Shown here one piece after another: positions 1 through 11,100 of a stretch of 64,000 nt of DNA. The DNA is taken from positions 2,398,001-2,462,000 of the forward strand of contig CANXME010002149.1 in the NCBI GenBank assembly GCA_948144175.1, written 5' to 3'. The notes under the pieces were generated by a model. It was not told where the DNA came from. It searched no databases and saw only the letters and a program-made list of their open reading frames with translations. The translations under genes and the position numbers were made by a program. The stretch comes from Closterium sp. NIES-65 (Eukaryota > Streptophyta > Zygnematophyceae > Desmidiales > Closteriaceae). Numbering within the stretch: position 1 is the first letter of the stretch; each line of letters starts with the position of its first letter.

Positions 1-1764
1 CGGCCGCCGGGTTCTCCGCCTGTCTTCAAGGCGCGTTACGTGGCTCGTGGCTTCAGTCAGCGGCAGGGAGTTGACTACTTTCAGACCTTCTCCCCTACCC
101 CAAAGATGACCACTCTTCGGGTACTGCTGACGTAGCTGCTCACCGTGACTACGAGCTACACTCTCTTGACTTCAGCACTGCTTTCTTGCAGGGCAGCCTG
201 CACGAGGAGATCTGGCTGCGCCGCCCACCTGGCTTCACTGGGTCTTTTCCTCCTGGCACCCAGTGGAGCCTCCGGCGGCCAGACTACGGTCTCCGCCAGG
301 CACCGCGTGAGTGGCACGACACACTGAGGACTACACTTGCGGCTCTTGGGTTTGCTCCCTCTACTTCCGACCCGTCGCTGTTTCTGCGCACTGACACTTG
401 TTTGCCTCCGTTCTACATCCTCGTGTACGTCAACGACTTGGTCTTTGCCACAGTTGACACTGCTAGACTCGCCCACGTGAAGTCCGAGCTGCGGAAGAGA
501 CACACGTGCACAGACCTGGGTGAACTGCGCAGCTAGCTTGGCTTGCAGATCACCTGGGACAGAGCACGCTGCACCATTACCCTGACTCAGTCACACATGG
601 TGCAGCAGGTCCTTCAGCGCTTCGGCTTCAAGTACTCCTCGCCTCAGGCCACTCCTCTGCCTACTCGCCACTCACTCTCAGCTGTGCCTTCGGATGAGTC
701 CGTAGAGTCCAGTGGCCCGTATCTAGAGCTTGTTGGCTGCCCCATGTACCTGATGACCTGCACACGACCTGACCTTGCATACCCTCTTAGCATTCTCGCA
801 CGCTATGTTGCTCATGGGAGACACAGACCGGAGCACATGGCTGCAGCGAAGAGGGTGTTGCGCTACTTGTGCAGTACGTCGGGCATGGGGCTTGTGCTTG
901 GAGGGCAGAGTCCAGTGGTCCTCACTGGGCACGAAGACGCTTCTTGGGCTGACGACGAGGCTACGCAACGGTCGTCACAGGGTTACACCTTCAGCCTTGG
1001 TTCCGGCTCTGTTTCGTGGCGGGCTACCCGCTCGTCTTCTGTTCTCGGCTCCAGTTGTGAGGCTGAGATCTACGCAGGGGCCATGGCTGCACAGGAGCTT
1101 CACTGGCTCACCTACCTGCTGACTGACCTCGGAGAGCCGCCTCGTTCTCCTCCAGTGCTGTACGTAGACAACAAGGCCATGCTGGCCTTGTGTCGAGAGC
1201 AGAGGCTGGAGCACAGAACAAAGCACATTGCTCTTCGCTACTTCCTTGCTCGTGAGCTACAACAGCGTGGTCAGCTGCGGCTTACGTACGTGGCCTCTGA
1301 GGCCAACACTGCTGATATCTTCACCAAGGCACTTGCGCCTTGTGATCATCAGCGTTTCTGTACTCAGCTGGGTCTTGTGCCTACCTTGCCTCACTTGCTC
1401 ACCCCTTGACCTTGTTTGTACTGTTACATATATATATACACGTAGTCTTGCTTGTCTAGCCTTATATATATATGTAATCCTGCATGTGAACTGGCCTTGT
1501 GGCCTTGAACTTGTGCTCGGAATGTGTGGTGACTTTGTGATCCACCCTGAGCTTGCTTTGCTTTGCTTTGCTTGACTTGTCTCGTGACCCCTTGTTCTCC
1601 CCCACTTTGCCTATAGGGGTGTGTCAGATTTATATGACTTAGCTACTGTAGGCTATAGTGGGGTAGCACATATGGGGTACAGCTTTCTAGGGTTTGTACT
1701 TGTACCCAATTTTCCCTTAGTCATTCTCATTCCCGTTTCGGTTTTCTCAGGTAGAAGATAGACA
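1..1764 (+). mobile_element. Copia-type (Ty1/copia) LTR element, 3' part, cut by window edge
   Basis: This is a fossil LTR retrotransposon of the Pseudoviridae-like copia family, of which only the 3' part lies in the window. The reverse transcriptase region runs from the left edge to about 800 (residues resembling the palm motif and TRPDLAYPLSILARYV). The RNase H region follows to 1409 (YVDNKAML, KHIALRYFLARELQQRG, ANTADIFTKAL). A polypurine-like tract precedes a short LTR at 1622. The coding region is broken in a few places. It is closely related to the minus-strand copy at the right edge (62193-64000) and more distantly to the element at 7347-14555. Family assignment is firm; the 3' limit is approximate. 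Confidence 0.9.
1622..1764 (+). repeat. Putative 3' LTR of the left-edge copia element
   Basis: The repeat begins TGTCAG directly after a purine-rich tract, as do the LTRs at 7347 and 14446 and, in reverse, the one ending at 62318. The internal layout (GGCTATAGTGGGG, then TACTTGTAC) resembles the right-edge LTR. The end at a CA near 1764 is a guess because the partner LTR is outside the window. Confidence 0.55.
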
Positions 1765-4154
1765 TGACGTTGTTTTCACGTGATGGTATTTTCACCTCGC
1801 GGTGCCAACCTGGAACCGCATACTAGAGTAGGTGCTTGCACGTTCTCCTCGAACAACGTTCTTCATGGACAATGTTCTCGTAGAACGTTATCGCACACGT
1901 CACTATGTTTCTTATAAGGTTCATGCAATATCTGTTGTAATCTAACAATTAATCATTTTTTTCCTCCTGTTACTGCATATCGAGATATAGTTCATGATTC
2001 CCAGTATTCGGTCACAAACAAGTCCGTACACAAAAAACTTGCACCTTTCGTTCAAATCGTACAACTCCGCGCCTAGGCTCTCCCATAATCGCCTATTCTC
2101 AGCAGCTAGTGCTACGCTGGCAGCGAGATTCTGGCTAGTCCCGAAGCATAGGCTGACTCTGTTGGGCCAGCAGTGCGAGGTTTGGTGAAACAGTGCGCGC
2201 GAAATTGGCGAAGCCCCGTTAATAGTAACGGGCGAAGCCCCGTTAGCAGTAACGGGCGAACAACATATGCTGTTGTACGCGATGTTGCTGGTCGCGGTAA
2301 GGAATGTCGAGAAAATTCCTTTCGTTTGTAAATAAGTCTGGAGTACACACGATGCTCAACCCCTGCGCGCGAATTTGCCTTTCTCCAGATGAAAAGTTTG
2401 CACCCGTGTTGTTTTTACCAGCCATACATTACAAGCCCCTCAAGCAAGTTGCAGTGGTTATGAACCAATACAAACCACGGAAACCGAAGTCAAACAGAAG
2501 AGACCGAAGTCAAACTGTCAACGAGGAGTTACATTTTTTATAAGTTCTTTTTCGCTTGGTGCGACGTTGACGAAATTTGCGAAATGCCTAGAAACATTAA
2601 AAGCCCTCTTTACAAGGCGACCTTGGGTTAGTCAAACGAGCATTGTGTGTATGCGTGATTTCGAAGGGGGAAGAACTGTGGGAGATTTCGGAGGGCTTGA
2701 AAGAACTGTTGGGAAGAACTGCCCTGCCCCCATCACCCTGGATCTCGGCAGGCTTGAAAGAAGCTGCGCTGCGAGATCTGTCGGTGGGGTTCGGGGACAC
2801 GCTTCGCAAACAGACGAGTAACCACAATCCGTTTCGCAGTGCTAGCTTATTTGGGACTTCGTCTATCCGGCCCACGTTCCAAGATTTTCGCACACGGTAG
2901 CCAACCACGAACCAATCACCATGGAGCAGCACCTCCAGAAACTGACTTCCACTGTTGGGAAACCGACAACCGCCGATAGCCTGATTCTCGTTTCTTCTAC
3001 TGTATAGCAGGGCTGCCCGTTCAGGATGGGCAGCTAGGGGAGACACTTGCGCTGCGAGTTCCTCTCCTCACCACATCGCGGTCATGGAAAAGAAAACGGT
3101 GTACTGGCGGCGCAGCGTAACGCCGTGCAACAATCGTGCGGAATTCCACCATGGTGTAGGGGAGGGGGGGCTCCCTCACGGCAGGCGAGTTTGGGCGAGG
3201 GGCTGGAAGAAGGCTCTGCGAGGGACGTCTGTTTTTGCGATGGAATGTTTGATTTCGCTCAGCTATAAATTAATATCAACCGTGGTACATATTTATTGTA
3301 CCGCGGAGAATAAAAAATGAACCGTACATTGCTCCTCGCCACCGTCGTTGTCCTCGTCCATCCCTTCAACTGATGTCCCACTTCGAAACGCCATTTCACC
3401 AACATGTTGCCCCTATTCCTACCTTGCTTCGGCGCCATTGACAAGCCCAACAGCACCATCGCCATTGAGACCAATTCCTCCTCCCTGTGACGCCTCTGCT
3501 GCTTCCCCCACAGCCGCTTTTTCCATTCGTGAACCCAGTCCGTTTCTTTCTCGTTTCCTATTTTTCTCAGCCTGCTCTAAGCATACAGCCCCCGAACCTT
3601 CACACTTATTTTCCTCGTTCACGTAGAGAGAGCGTATTAAGTACCCGCTACCACAGACCGTACGTGTGGACAGTACACGCTCCCAGACCCACTCCCCCAG
3701 CGCATCAGCCGAGAAAACCAGAAGCGTGCAGTGGTTTCTTCAGTCAACTCTCATGTTGGAAAAGGCCCGCCGTTTGCTCCGGCCGGAAAACACGCAACTA
3801 GCACAGCTCGTGCCAACACCACTTCCTACGAACAGCTAACAGCTTCTTTACCCTTGACTCCATCCGACTCGACTCGAGTCGTCTCACCTCTAACCTCCCA
3901 GCCATCCCACGCGATCGCGAGCTGACAGTCCAACCGCACCTAGAAGTTTCCTTCACTTGTAGAAACTCTTTTATCCTCTTCCTTTTCCTCGTGTCCTGTC
4001 GCCCAGGCCCGTTCCCACTCGAACCTCCCGTTTATTCCCCTCGCTGCCGGTCTTCCTTCCGCCCTGTTCTCGTGTAACCTGCGTTCTCGTGTGCCTGCCT
4101 GCCTGCCCGCCCTCCTGTCTTCTTCCCCGCCTTTCGCGCGGCGAGCCACCTCCC
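1765..4154. other. Intergenic, no supported gene
   Basis: This stretch lies between the left LTR and the gene starting at 4155. Only short, unconvincing open frames are present. It holds a two-unit hairpin repeat at 2208-2255 and a CT-rich stretch from about 3400 to 4150, which probably serves as promoter and leader of the downstream gene. Confidence 0.6.
2208..2255. repeat. Two 24-bp tandem units with internal inverted repeat
   Basis: Two nearly identical 24-bp units lie head to tail. In each, CCCCGTTA is followed by AGTAACGGG, so every unit can fold into a small hairpin, and a partial third unit follows at 2256. Function unknown. Confidence 0.7.
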
Positions 4155-6148
4155 ATGGCGTTCACTCACCGGCAAAGACGGCTCTCCCGCGAGTCCATGC
4201 GACGGGCCCTCGCCCTTCTCCTCCTCGCCCTCCTCGCCGGCGCCTCTTTCGCGAAGCAGAGTAACGACTTTTCGCAAGACGTCAAGAACGCGGTCGATAG
4301 CTCGTCGAGGCGAGCAAGGGACGCGATGAAGCGGTTAGGCAAAGACTCGCGGGCTATCCTAGACGCAAAATCAAATCTAATCTCGCTTGAAGCCTCTGCG
4401 ATGAAACTCGTCAACGAGATTGTGTCGAGAACGGGGAAGAACATAACGAAGCCGCAAAAGGCGCTGACGAGCATCGTGCGCCGCGTAGTGGCCGCAGTGG
4501 ACGTGCTTAAAAAGGCCGGGCTGTTCCGAGGCGGCGCGGAGGTGCAACCGAAAAAGTCCGAGCTCAACGCGACGGCGGACATGGCGGCTTTCCGCGCGAT
4601 ACAAGCACAGGAGATAAAGGAGGTTCTAGATATGCTATCTCCCAGCAAGGCCTTTGCTTCCGTTAAGGGCTCTAGCTCTTTTTCTAACTCTGCCTCTGGT
4701 TCTAACTCTAGCTTTATCTCTGACTTTGATTTTAACTCTAGCTCCGACACTGGCTCCGATTATAATTCTAGCTCTGGTTCTGCTTCTGGTTCTGGTTCTA
4801 GCGATAGCAGCAGCAAGAATCAGTTGAGAGCAACGGCTACAGTGGCTTCCCTTTCTAGCAGCCGAACCGGGCTTCGGCGGGCGAAGCCGGCGGCGCCGGA
4901 GCCGTGCAACGGGTGGATCTGCATCGACATCAGCATCACGGGGATCATCCTCGCGCTGAAAGCGTTCTTTCAGAACTTTCAGATCTTCTTTCAGGGCTTC
5001 ATCTCGGGCTTCTTTCAGGGCTTCATCACGGGGTTCGTCCAGATTGCCGCGTTTCTTGCCGCCGCGTTCGAGGCCTTTTGTAAGTTTTGAAAGGGAGGGG
5101 GGAGGGAGAGGCGAGGGAGGGGGAAGGGAGGGGGGAGGGAGGGGGGAGGGAGGGGGGGGGGGAAGGGAGGGGGGAGGGAGGGGGGGGGGGGAAGGGAGGG
5201 GGGAGGGAGGGGGGGGGGAAGGGAGGGGGGAGGGAAGGAGGGAGGGAGGGGAGGGAGGGTCCGTTGGTGTGTGTTAGCACATTGATCCCTCTGCATGTAG
5301 CCGGAGTCGTGCAACGGGTGGATCTGCATCGACATCAGCATCACGGGGATCATCCTCGCGCTGAAAGGGTTCGTCACGGGGTTCGTCCAGATTGCCGCGT
5401 TTCTTGGCGCCGCGTTCGAGGCGTTTTGTGAGTGTTTTTGGTCGCAGGGATTGGTGCGACGAGGAGATGTGTTGGAGGGAGGGAAAGACGGAGGGAGGGG
5501 AAGCAGAAGAGGGAGGGAGACAGGGAGGCATGGAGGGAGGGAGGGACCCTCCGGTGTGTGTTTCCACATTGGTCCTTCAGCATGTGCCGTGCATGTGTTT
5601 CACCTTTCCACGTTCCCCAGGCGTTGCCCTATGCTCCTTTCAACCCGACCAAGCACCTTACCTTATCTAACCTGTGCCCTCTGTGTTTCTCTCTTCCCCT
5701 TCCACCTCTTCCTTCCCCTCCCCTCCCCTTCCCCTCCCTTCCCCTTCCGTCCCGCCCTCCCTCCTCCACTGCCTAACTCCTGCCCGCAGTCTTTGCGTTG
5801 TTCAGCTGTAAAGGCGCGACCACAATGCTCTTTCCCATGGATGCACTTGTGTGGGCCGGCGCACTCACAGTGCTGAGCGGGAAACAACTAGCAGACGTTG
5901 CAAATTACAACATGTTGGATGGCCTATACCCGTACGATATCATGCAAAGCGCAGGGTGGATGGCGAGATTCAAGACGCAGCTGCCCGACCAGACCGTGAC
6001 GAAAGTTTTCGGGCAGGGTTCGCCGATGGTTGTGCTGATGGGACGCCTGGGTATCCCGTCGGTGGTTCTCTGGCCGAATTTCTATGTCGGGAGATCGCTG
6101 ATTGTGCACATCGTCAGTACGTCGCTAGTGCCGACCTTAACCTCTTGA
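4155..6148 (+). CDS. Secreted or membrane protein of unknown function (two exons)
   Basis: Proposed exons are 4155-5079 and 5790-6148, giving 427 residues. The donor GTAAGT at 5080 and acceptor GCAG ending at 5789 agree in phase. The start at 4155 was chosen as the first ATG; 4197 is an alternative that places the signal peptide at the very N-terminus (MRRALALLLLALLAGASFA). A helical, charged region of about 130 residues follows, then a Ser/Asn/Gly/Asp-rich linker (about residues 172-235). After that comes a Cys-containing hydrophobic segment with repeated Phe-Gln-Gly-Phe motifs. Exon 2 adds a hydrophobic C-terminal part (MDALVWAGALTVLSG, VVLMGRLGIPSVVLW). I do not recognise the family. The intron carries a partial copy of the end of exon 1. 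Confidence 0.65.
5096..5252. repeat. G-rich (GGGA)n tract just inside an intron
   Basis: About 155 bp of nearly pure purine, with runs of 4-10 G on the coding strand, begins some 15 bp after the 5' splice site of the gene at 4155. The transcript could form stacked G-quadruplexes next to the donor; this is inference only. Confidence 0.85.
5301..5427 (+). repeat. Duplicated exon-end inside the intron of the 4155 gene
   Basis: The stretch after a TAG at 5300 repeats the last part of exon 1 (4901-5079) almost base for base, but lacks the middle Phe-Gln-rich portion. It keeps a good donor (GTGAGT at 5428). If included after exon 1 it would enter out of phase and end the protein early. It is therefore more likely a relic or a regulatory decoy than a normal alternative exon. 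Confidence 0.8.
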
Positions 6149-7346
6149 AGCGGAGAAGTCGAGTGGGGATGAGATTGAAGGGTAATCGGCAGCAGGAGCT
6201 TACGGTTCAGCAGGAGGTTTGCTGGTGGAGGTTCAGCAGGAGGATTCAGAAGAATCGATTGAAAAACAGGACGTTTACACGTACTAGTCAAGGTTTTAGT
6301 GGTACAGATACATGCTTTTACAGCATCGGGATGTTGGGTATGGTGGGTAAGGGAGAGGGTGGAGGAGGGGCTATAAGGGGGCCTATACGACATTTCTGTG
6401 CTGTGCTATGCATGTACAGTGAGCTACCGGAATGCTGTGATGTATAAATTGTGGCATAAAGCCACTGTACATTTAGAGCCCAGGGTCAGCATGGTAAGTT
6501 ATCAAGTTATGTGGATTTGAAATACTGTATGCGAGATCCAGTCACGTGGTACTACGCACTCTCTTTATATTTACGTGAGAGCCTAGGCCGGTCATGAGTA
6601 CTACTAGGCCATCAAGATATGTGTGAGCCAAACAGCGGGCCAACCTGAGCGAAGCTCGGTTCTGTTTTGCGATCGTGCACATCAGCCAATTAGGAGAGAG
6701 TATCCCTAGGCGTTGTCCCAGAGTCGCAAGAGTTCTGAGCAAAAAAGTAGGGTAACCCTGTTTTTGACGATTTCAAATTCAAGAATCTTGAACTTGAAAA
6801 TTACCATGCTGTACCCGGGTTTTAACCTTTGGCGCTGGTGCTGTTGGTGGTGAGAATGTTCCCAACCACTTTTTGTTCAATTCAATAGCTCTGGTCTGGT
6901 CCACTACTTATCAGTTTTTTTCCCTGGAGGAATTTATGTAGTGCTGCCCATTTGAAATCGCAATCAAATTTTAATCATATAACAGCTATAGCAGTGAATT
7001 CCCTAGGAGTTGAAGCCTAACCAACACAGGACCAACAGATCACCCGTCCTACTGGGGTTGTGTGGTGGTGGTGTGCGGTGGGGGGAGAGGGAGTACAGTA
7101 AGACATGGTACGGTACTAACAAATGAAGCGGCCTCATCCAACTAACCCAGGCCAGATGACCACAGTCCTATCTGAAGCCAGTAGACGCAACCTCAGCAAC
7201 ACAACTCTACCAAATGACCATGTGATAAGCTGACATACTTGCAGAGTGGACGATGTATATGTCTTGCCAAATGGTGAAGCCTGAATGCGCGAAAAACTCG
7301 CTTCAAACCTTGCGCGACTGGGTCCGATGCCTCCAAGGTATCCGAT
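6149..7346. other. 3' flank and intergenic, nothing recognised
   Basis: The 3' untranslated part of the upstream gene probably ends near the AT-rich stretch around 6440-6480. I see no supported gene or RNA up to the copia target site CCGAT at 7342-7346. Confidence 0.5.
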
Positions 7347-7456
7347 TGTCAAATGTTGTAGCCTGTAGTGAGGTTTGTCTTAGGGGGTACAGAAGTTAGG
7401 GTTTGTCATATGTACCCCAACCAACATCAATGTTCACACCATTCCTCATTCTGACA
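7347..7456 (+). repeat. 5' LTR (110 bp)
   Basis: Starts TGTCA and ends TGACA, an inverted terminal pair. It matches 14446-14555 at all but one position. It is followed directly by the primer-binding site and preceded by the target copy CCGAT. Confidence 0.95.
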
Positions 7457-7472
7457 TGGTATCAGCTAGGTT
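7457..7472 (+). other. Primer-binding site, initiator-Met tRNA type
   Basis: TGGTATCAGCTAGGTT begins immediately after the LTR. TGGTATCAG is the usual copia complement of the initiator methionine tRNA 3' region. Confidence 0.85.
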
Positions 7473-7779
7473 AGGATCCTGTGGGATCCCGTTCCTCCGT
7501 TCTCCGTTCGTACCTCCCAAGCCTGATCCTACCTCTCGTTCGTACCAGTTCCGTTGTTACCGAGCCTAGCGCCCTTTCCCCCGTCGCTTAGCGCCCTTTC
7601 TCCCCGTCGCCTAGCGCCCCCCCCCCCCCCCCCCCCCCCCCGTCGCGTCGCGCCCTTTCCCCCCCCCCCGTCACGCCCTTTCCCCCCGTCGCGTCGCGCC
7701 CGTTCCCCCCGTCGCGTCGCGCCCGTTCCCCCCGTCGCGTCGTGCCCGCCTGTTCCCCCCCCGTCCCGTCGCCCTGTCC

Positions 7780-8170
7780 CGTCGCGTCGCCCTACCCCGT
7801 CCCGTCACCCTGTCCCGTCCCGTCGCCCTGTCCCGTCGCGTCGCCCTACCCCGTCGCGTCGCCCTGCCCCGTCCCGTCGCCCTGCCCCGTCGCGTCGCCC
7901 TGTCCCGTCGCGTCGCCCTGCCCCGTCGCGTCGCTCCCGCCCTTTCCCCCGTCGCGTCGCCCTGCCCTACGCCCTGGCCCGTCGCCCTGCCCTAAGCCCT
8001 GGCCCGTCGCCCTACCCTAGGCCCTGGCCCGTCGCCCTCCCTAAGTCCTGGCCCGTCGCCCTACCCTAGGCCCTGGCCCGTCGCCCTACCCTAGGCCCTG
8101 GCCCGTCGACCTACCCTAGGCCCTGGCCCGTTGCCCTACCCTACGTACTGGCCCGTCGCTCTAGCCCGCT
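7780..8170. repeat. GC-rich tandem repeats in the copia leader
   Basis: Units of about 18-25 bp (CCCGTCGCCCTGTCCCGTCG, then CCTAGGCCCTGGCCCGTCG) repeat between the primer-binding site and gag. The frames open across them encode Pro/Arg/Ser repeats and are not taken as genes. Confidence 0.8.
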
Positions 8171-11100
8171 CTTCCGCTGCGACTGAGTCCTCTTCCCCCC
8201 CGGTTGTTACTCGCCTGTTCGTTCGCTTTAGTCCTCACTATGGCGACTCCGCGAGTTCTTCGTTTCGACGCTGACGGTAGACCCCTTGACTTTTCCGTCT
8301 GGCTTCTTCGCGCTCGCCGTCTGTTAGAGAGTCAGGTCCAGGGGGGCGAGACCCTCTGGTCACACGCTACTGGTGACCTCCCTGAGCCCCCCGAGCCTAC
8401 AGCTTTAGGCCCTGCTCCTGACGACGCTGCTACGGCTCGCTTTGCCCGTCAGCGCGCTGACCGGACGGCTTGGACGTCGCGTGACGCTGCGGCCTGCATC
8501 GCACTCAGCAGCCTCCTCCCTGAGTCCGAGGAGGTCCACTTTACTCAGGTTCGCACCGCTGCTGCGTACCTCACTGCGATTAAGGCCCGCTACTCTACTC
8601 CCGCTACTGTCTCTCTTGGCCGTCTTTTCCTCCCGTTCCTGTTTCCTGATCTTGCCTCGTTTGAGCGCTCTGCTGACTTGATCGCTCACCTCCGCTCGCT
8701 CGACGCTAGTTACCGCGCTGCTTGCATTGAGGCACAGCTTACACTGCTTCCTCCCCCCATGGCGATCACTGTCTATTTCATCGCCACTAGCCTCCCTGAC
8801 CGCCTTGCCTCCGTTCGTGACGCGCTTCTGCTGAAGCACCCTAGTGAGCTGACTATCGAGGTCCTTGAGTCTGCACTCAAGGACGTCGAGAGCAACCTTC
8901 GTTCGGTAGCTGCCGCCTCTGGTACTGTGTCCCCCCCCACTCTTCCACGGGTGCACAGTCCCGCAGTTACCCACCTTCACTGCCTCTCTTGCCACTGCCG
9001 CTACTGACGCGACTGCGGCTGCTGTTACGACTGCGTCGCGGTCCCGCGGCAGGGGGGGCAAGAAAGGTGGTTCTGGTGGAGGTGGAGGCGGAGGTAGCGG
9101 AGGTAGTGGGGGTGCTGTTGCGACTGGGGGTGGTGGGAGTGCAGCGTCTGGAGAGACCCCTCGTGCAGCGGCTGGTGACTCCACTGCACCTGCTGGTGGC
9201 GGCGACCCCCGAGTTCGTCAGTCGCCTCCTGTACTGCCGGCCCCGCTAGGTGGAGCAGCGGCGTGGTACCAGGCTCAGCGTCAGCAGCACCTTCAGCAGC
9301 AGCAGCAGCCCCTTTCCTCCCAGCAGCCTCAGCAGCAGCAGCGTCAGCAGCTGGCTCCGGGGTCGGGGCTGCGTCAGCCCCAGCGCGGTGCGGCTTACCC
9401 TCCCTGCCCCTACCAGGTTCAGACAGGTCCTCGTCGGGGCCACCCTTGTGGCCGCTTTCACCCCCCTGGTCAGTGCTTTGCTCAGCTCACTGACACGGTC
9501 CGGTTGACCTACGAGGTTGGCGGTCCTGCTCCTGACTGGCTTCCTCTGGTTCAGCGCTACGGCTCCGCTCTGTGGGGCATGTCTGCTGAGCAGTTAGTTG
9601 ATCTGATTAGTGCTCCTCATGCTATGTATCCTGTTGTTGACTCTAGTGTTTCTGACTCTGTTTACTCTGGTGTTGTTAGCTTAGGTGCTAGTCTTGCTCA
9701 GTTGCCTGTTGCTAGTGTAGGTACTTGTGTAGACTCTAGACCAGCGACTACCTCAGGGGACGCTTCGCTGTCGTTCACACTGGACTCTGGAGCCTCCCAC
9801 TGCTTCTTCCGGGACAGCACGACACTTACACCACTTCCTGCGCCTGTTTCTGTAGCGTTGGCTGATCCCACTACGGGACCAGTCACTGCCCGTCACACTA
9901 CCACTTTACCGTGTCCTGCTGCTCCCTCCGGGTCTCTCATTGGGTTTCACGTCCCCTCGTTCTCCCGGAACTTGGTGGGCGTGCGACCCCTCGTGAGTCA
10001 GCACGTGGGTGTGTGGTTTGAGCCTTCTGGAGAGACTGCGGTGTGTGTTGACGGAGACTCTTACCAGCCTCTTGCTACCTTTACTGCTGAGCCAGGCTCG
10101 GGTCTCTACACTCTTCACACTGGCCCGCGTGCGCCGCAGCAGCAGCCGCAGCAGCAGCAGCAGCCGCAGCCGCAGCAGCAGCAGCAGCAGCACCAGCGGC
10201 CGCACCAGCAGCCCCCCCTACTGCCACTGCCCCCGGTTCCCCCCCCCGTTCGGGTCCCCGCGTCTCACCAGGTTGCTACGTCCCCCCAGGTGTCTGTGTC
10301 GTGTCAGGTTCCTACGTCTGTTCCAGTCGCTGCGTCGTGCTCCTGCCGGTCGCTTGCCCACCCCACCGTTCTGTGGCACCACCGGATGGGGCACCCGTCC
10401 CTTCCACGTCTGCGCGCTATGTCTAGTCAGCGTCTTGTCCTAGGCCTCCCACGTGTCTTGCCGTCGCTGCCGCCTTCGCCTGCGCCGCCGTGTCGTCCCT
10501 GCGTCAAGGGTAGGCTGCGCGCCGCCCCTCACTCCTCCTCCCTTCGTCCGGCCACCGAGCCTTTTGAGACGCTTCACTTGGACGTCTGGGGCCCCGCCCC
10601 TCGTCTAGGCCCTGAGCGTGAGCGTTACTTTCTGGTGGTCGTTGACGACTTCTCCCGCTACACCACAGTGTTCCCTCTGGCGAAGAAGTCTGAGGTGACT
10701 TCTACGCTGATCAGGTGGTTGCTCACCACCGAGGACACTCGTGGTCGTCGTGTCAGCTGTCTCCACTCCGACCGTGGGGGTGAGTTTCGCTCCGGCATTC
10801 TCGCTGGATTCTGTCGCGAGCAGGGCATTCGTCAGTCCTGGACGCTTCCAGAGTCCCCACAGCAGAATGGGGTTGCTGAGCGCCGCATAGGCCTGGTCAT
10901 GGAGATCGCCCGCACCTCCCTGACTCACGCCTGTGCCCCCCATTTTCTGTGGCCCTACGCGGTCAGGTACGCCGCGCACCAGCTGAACCTCTGGCCACGT
11001 GTCTCTCGACCAGAGGTTTCACCGACCAGTCTTTGGACAGGGTCCCCTGGTGTTGCGTCGCGGTTTCGTGTCTGGGGGTGCTTGGCTCTTGTCCGCGACA

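Noticed and set aside
7554-8069. Pro/Arg/Ser-rich open frame of 171 codons
   Set aside because: It lies in the repeat-rich leader of the copia element and follows from the 18-25-bp GC repeat.
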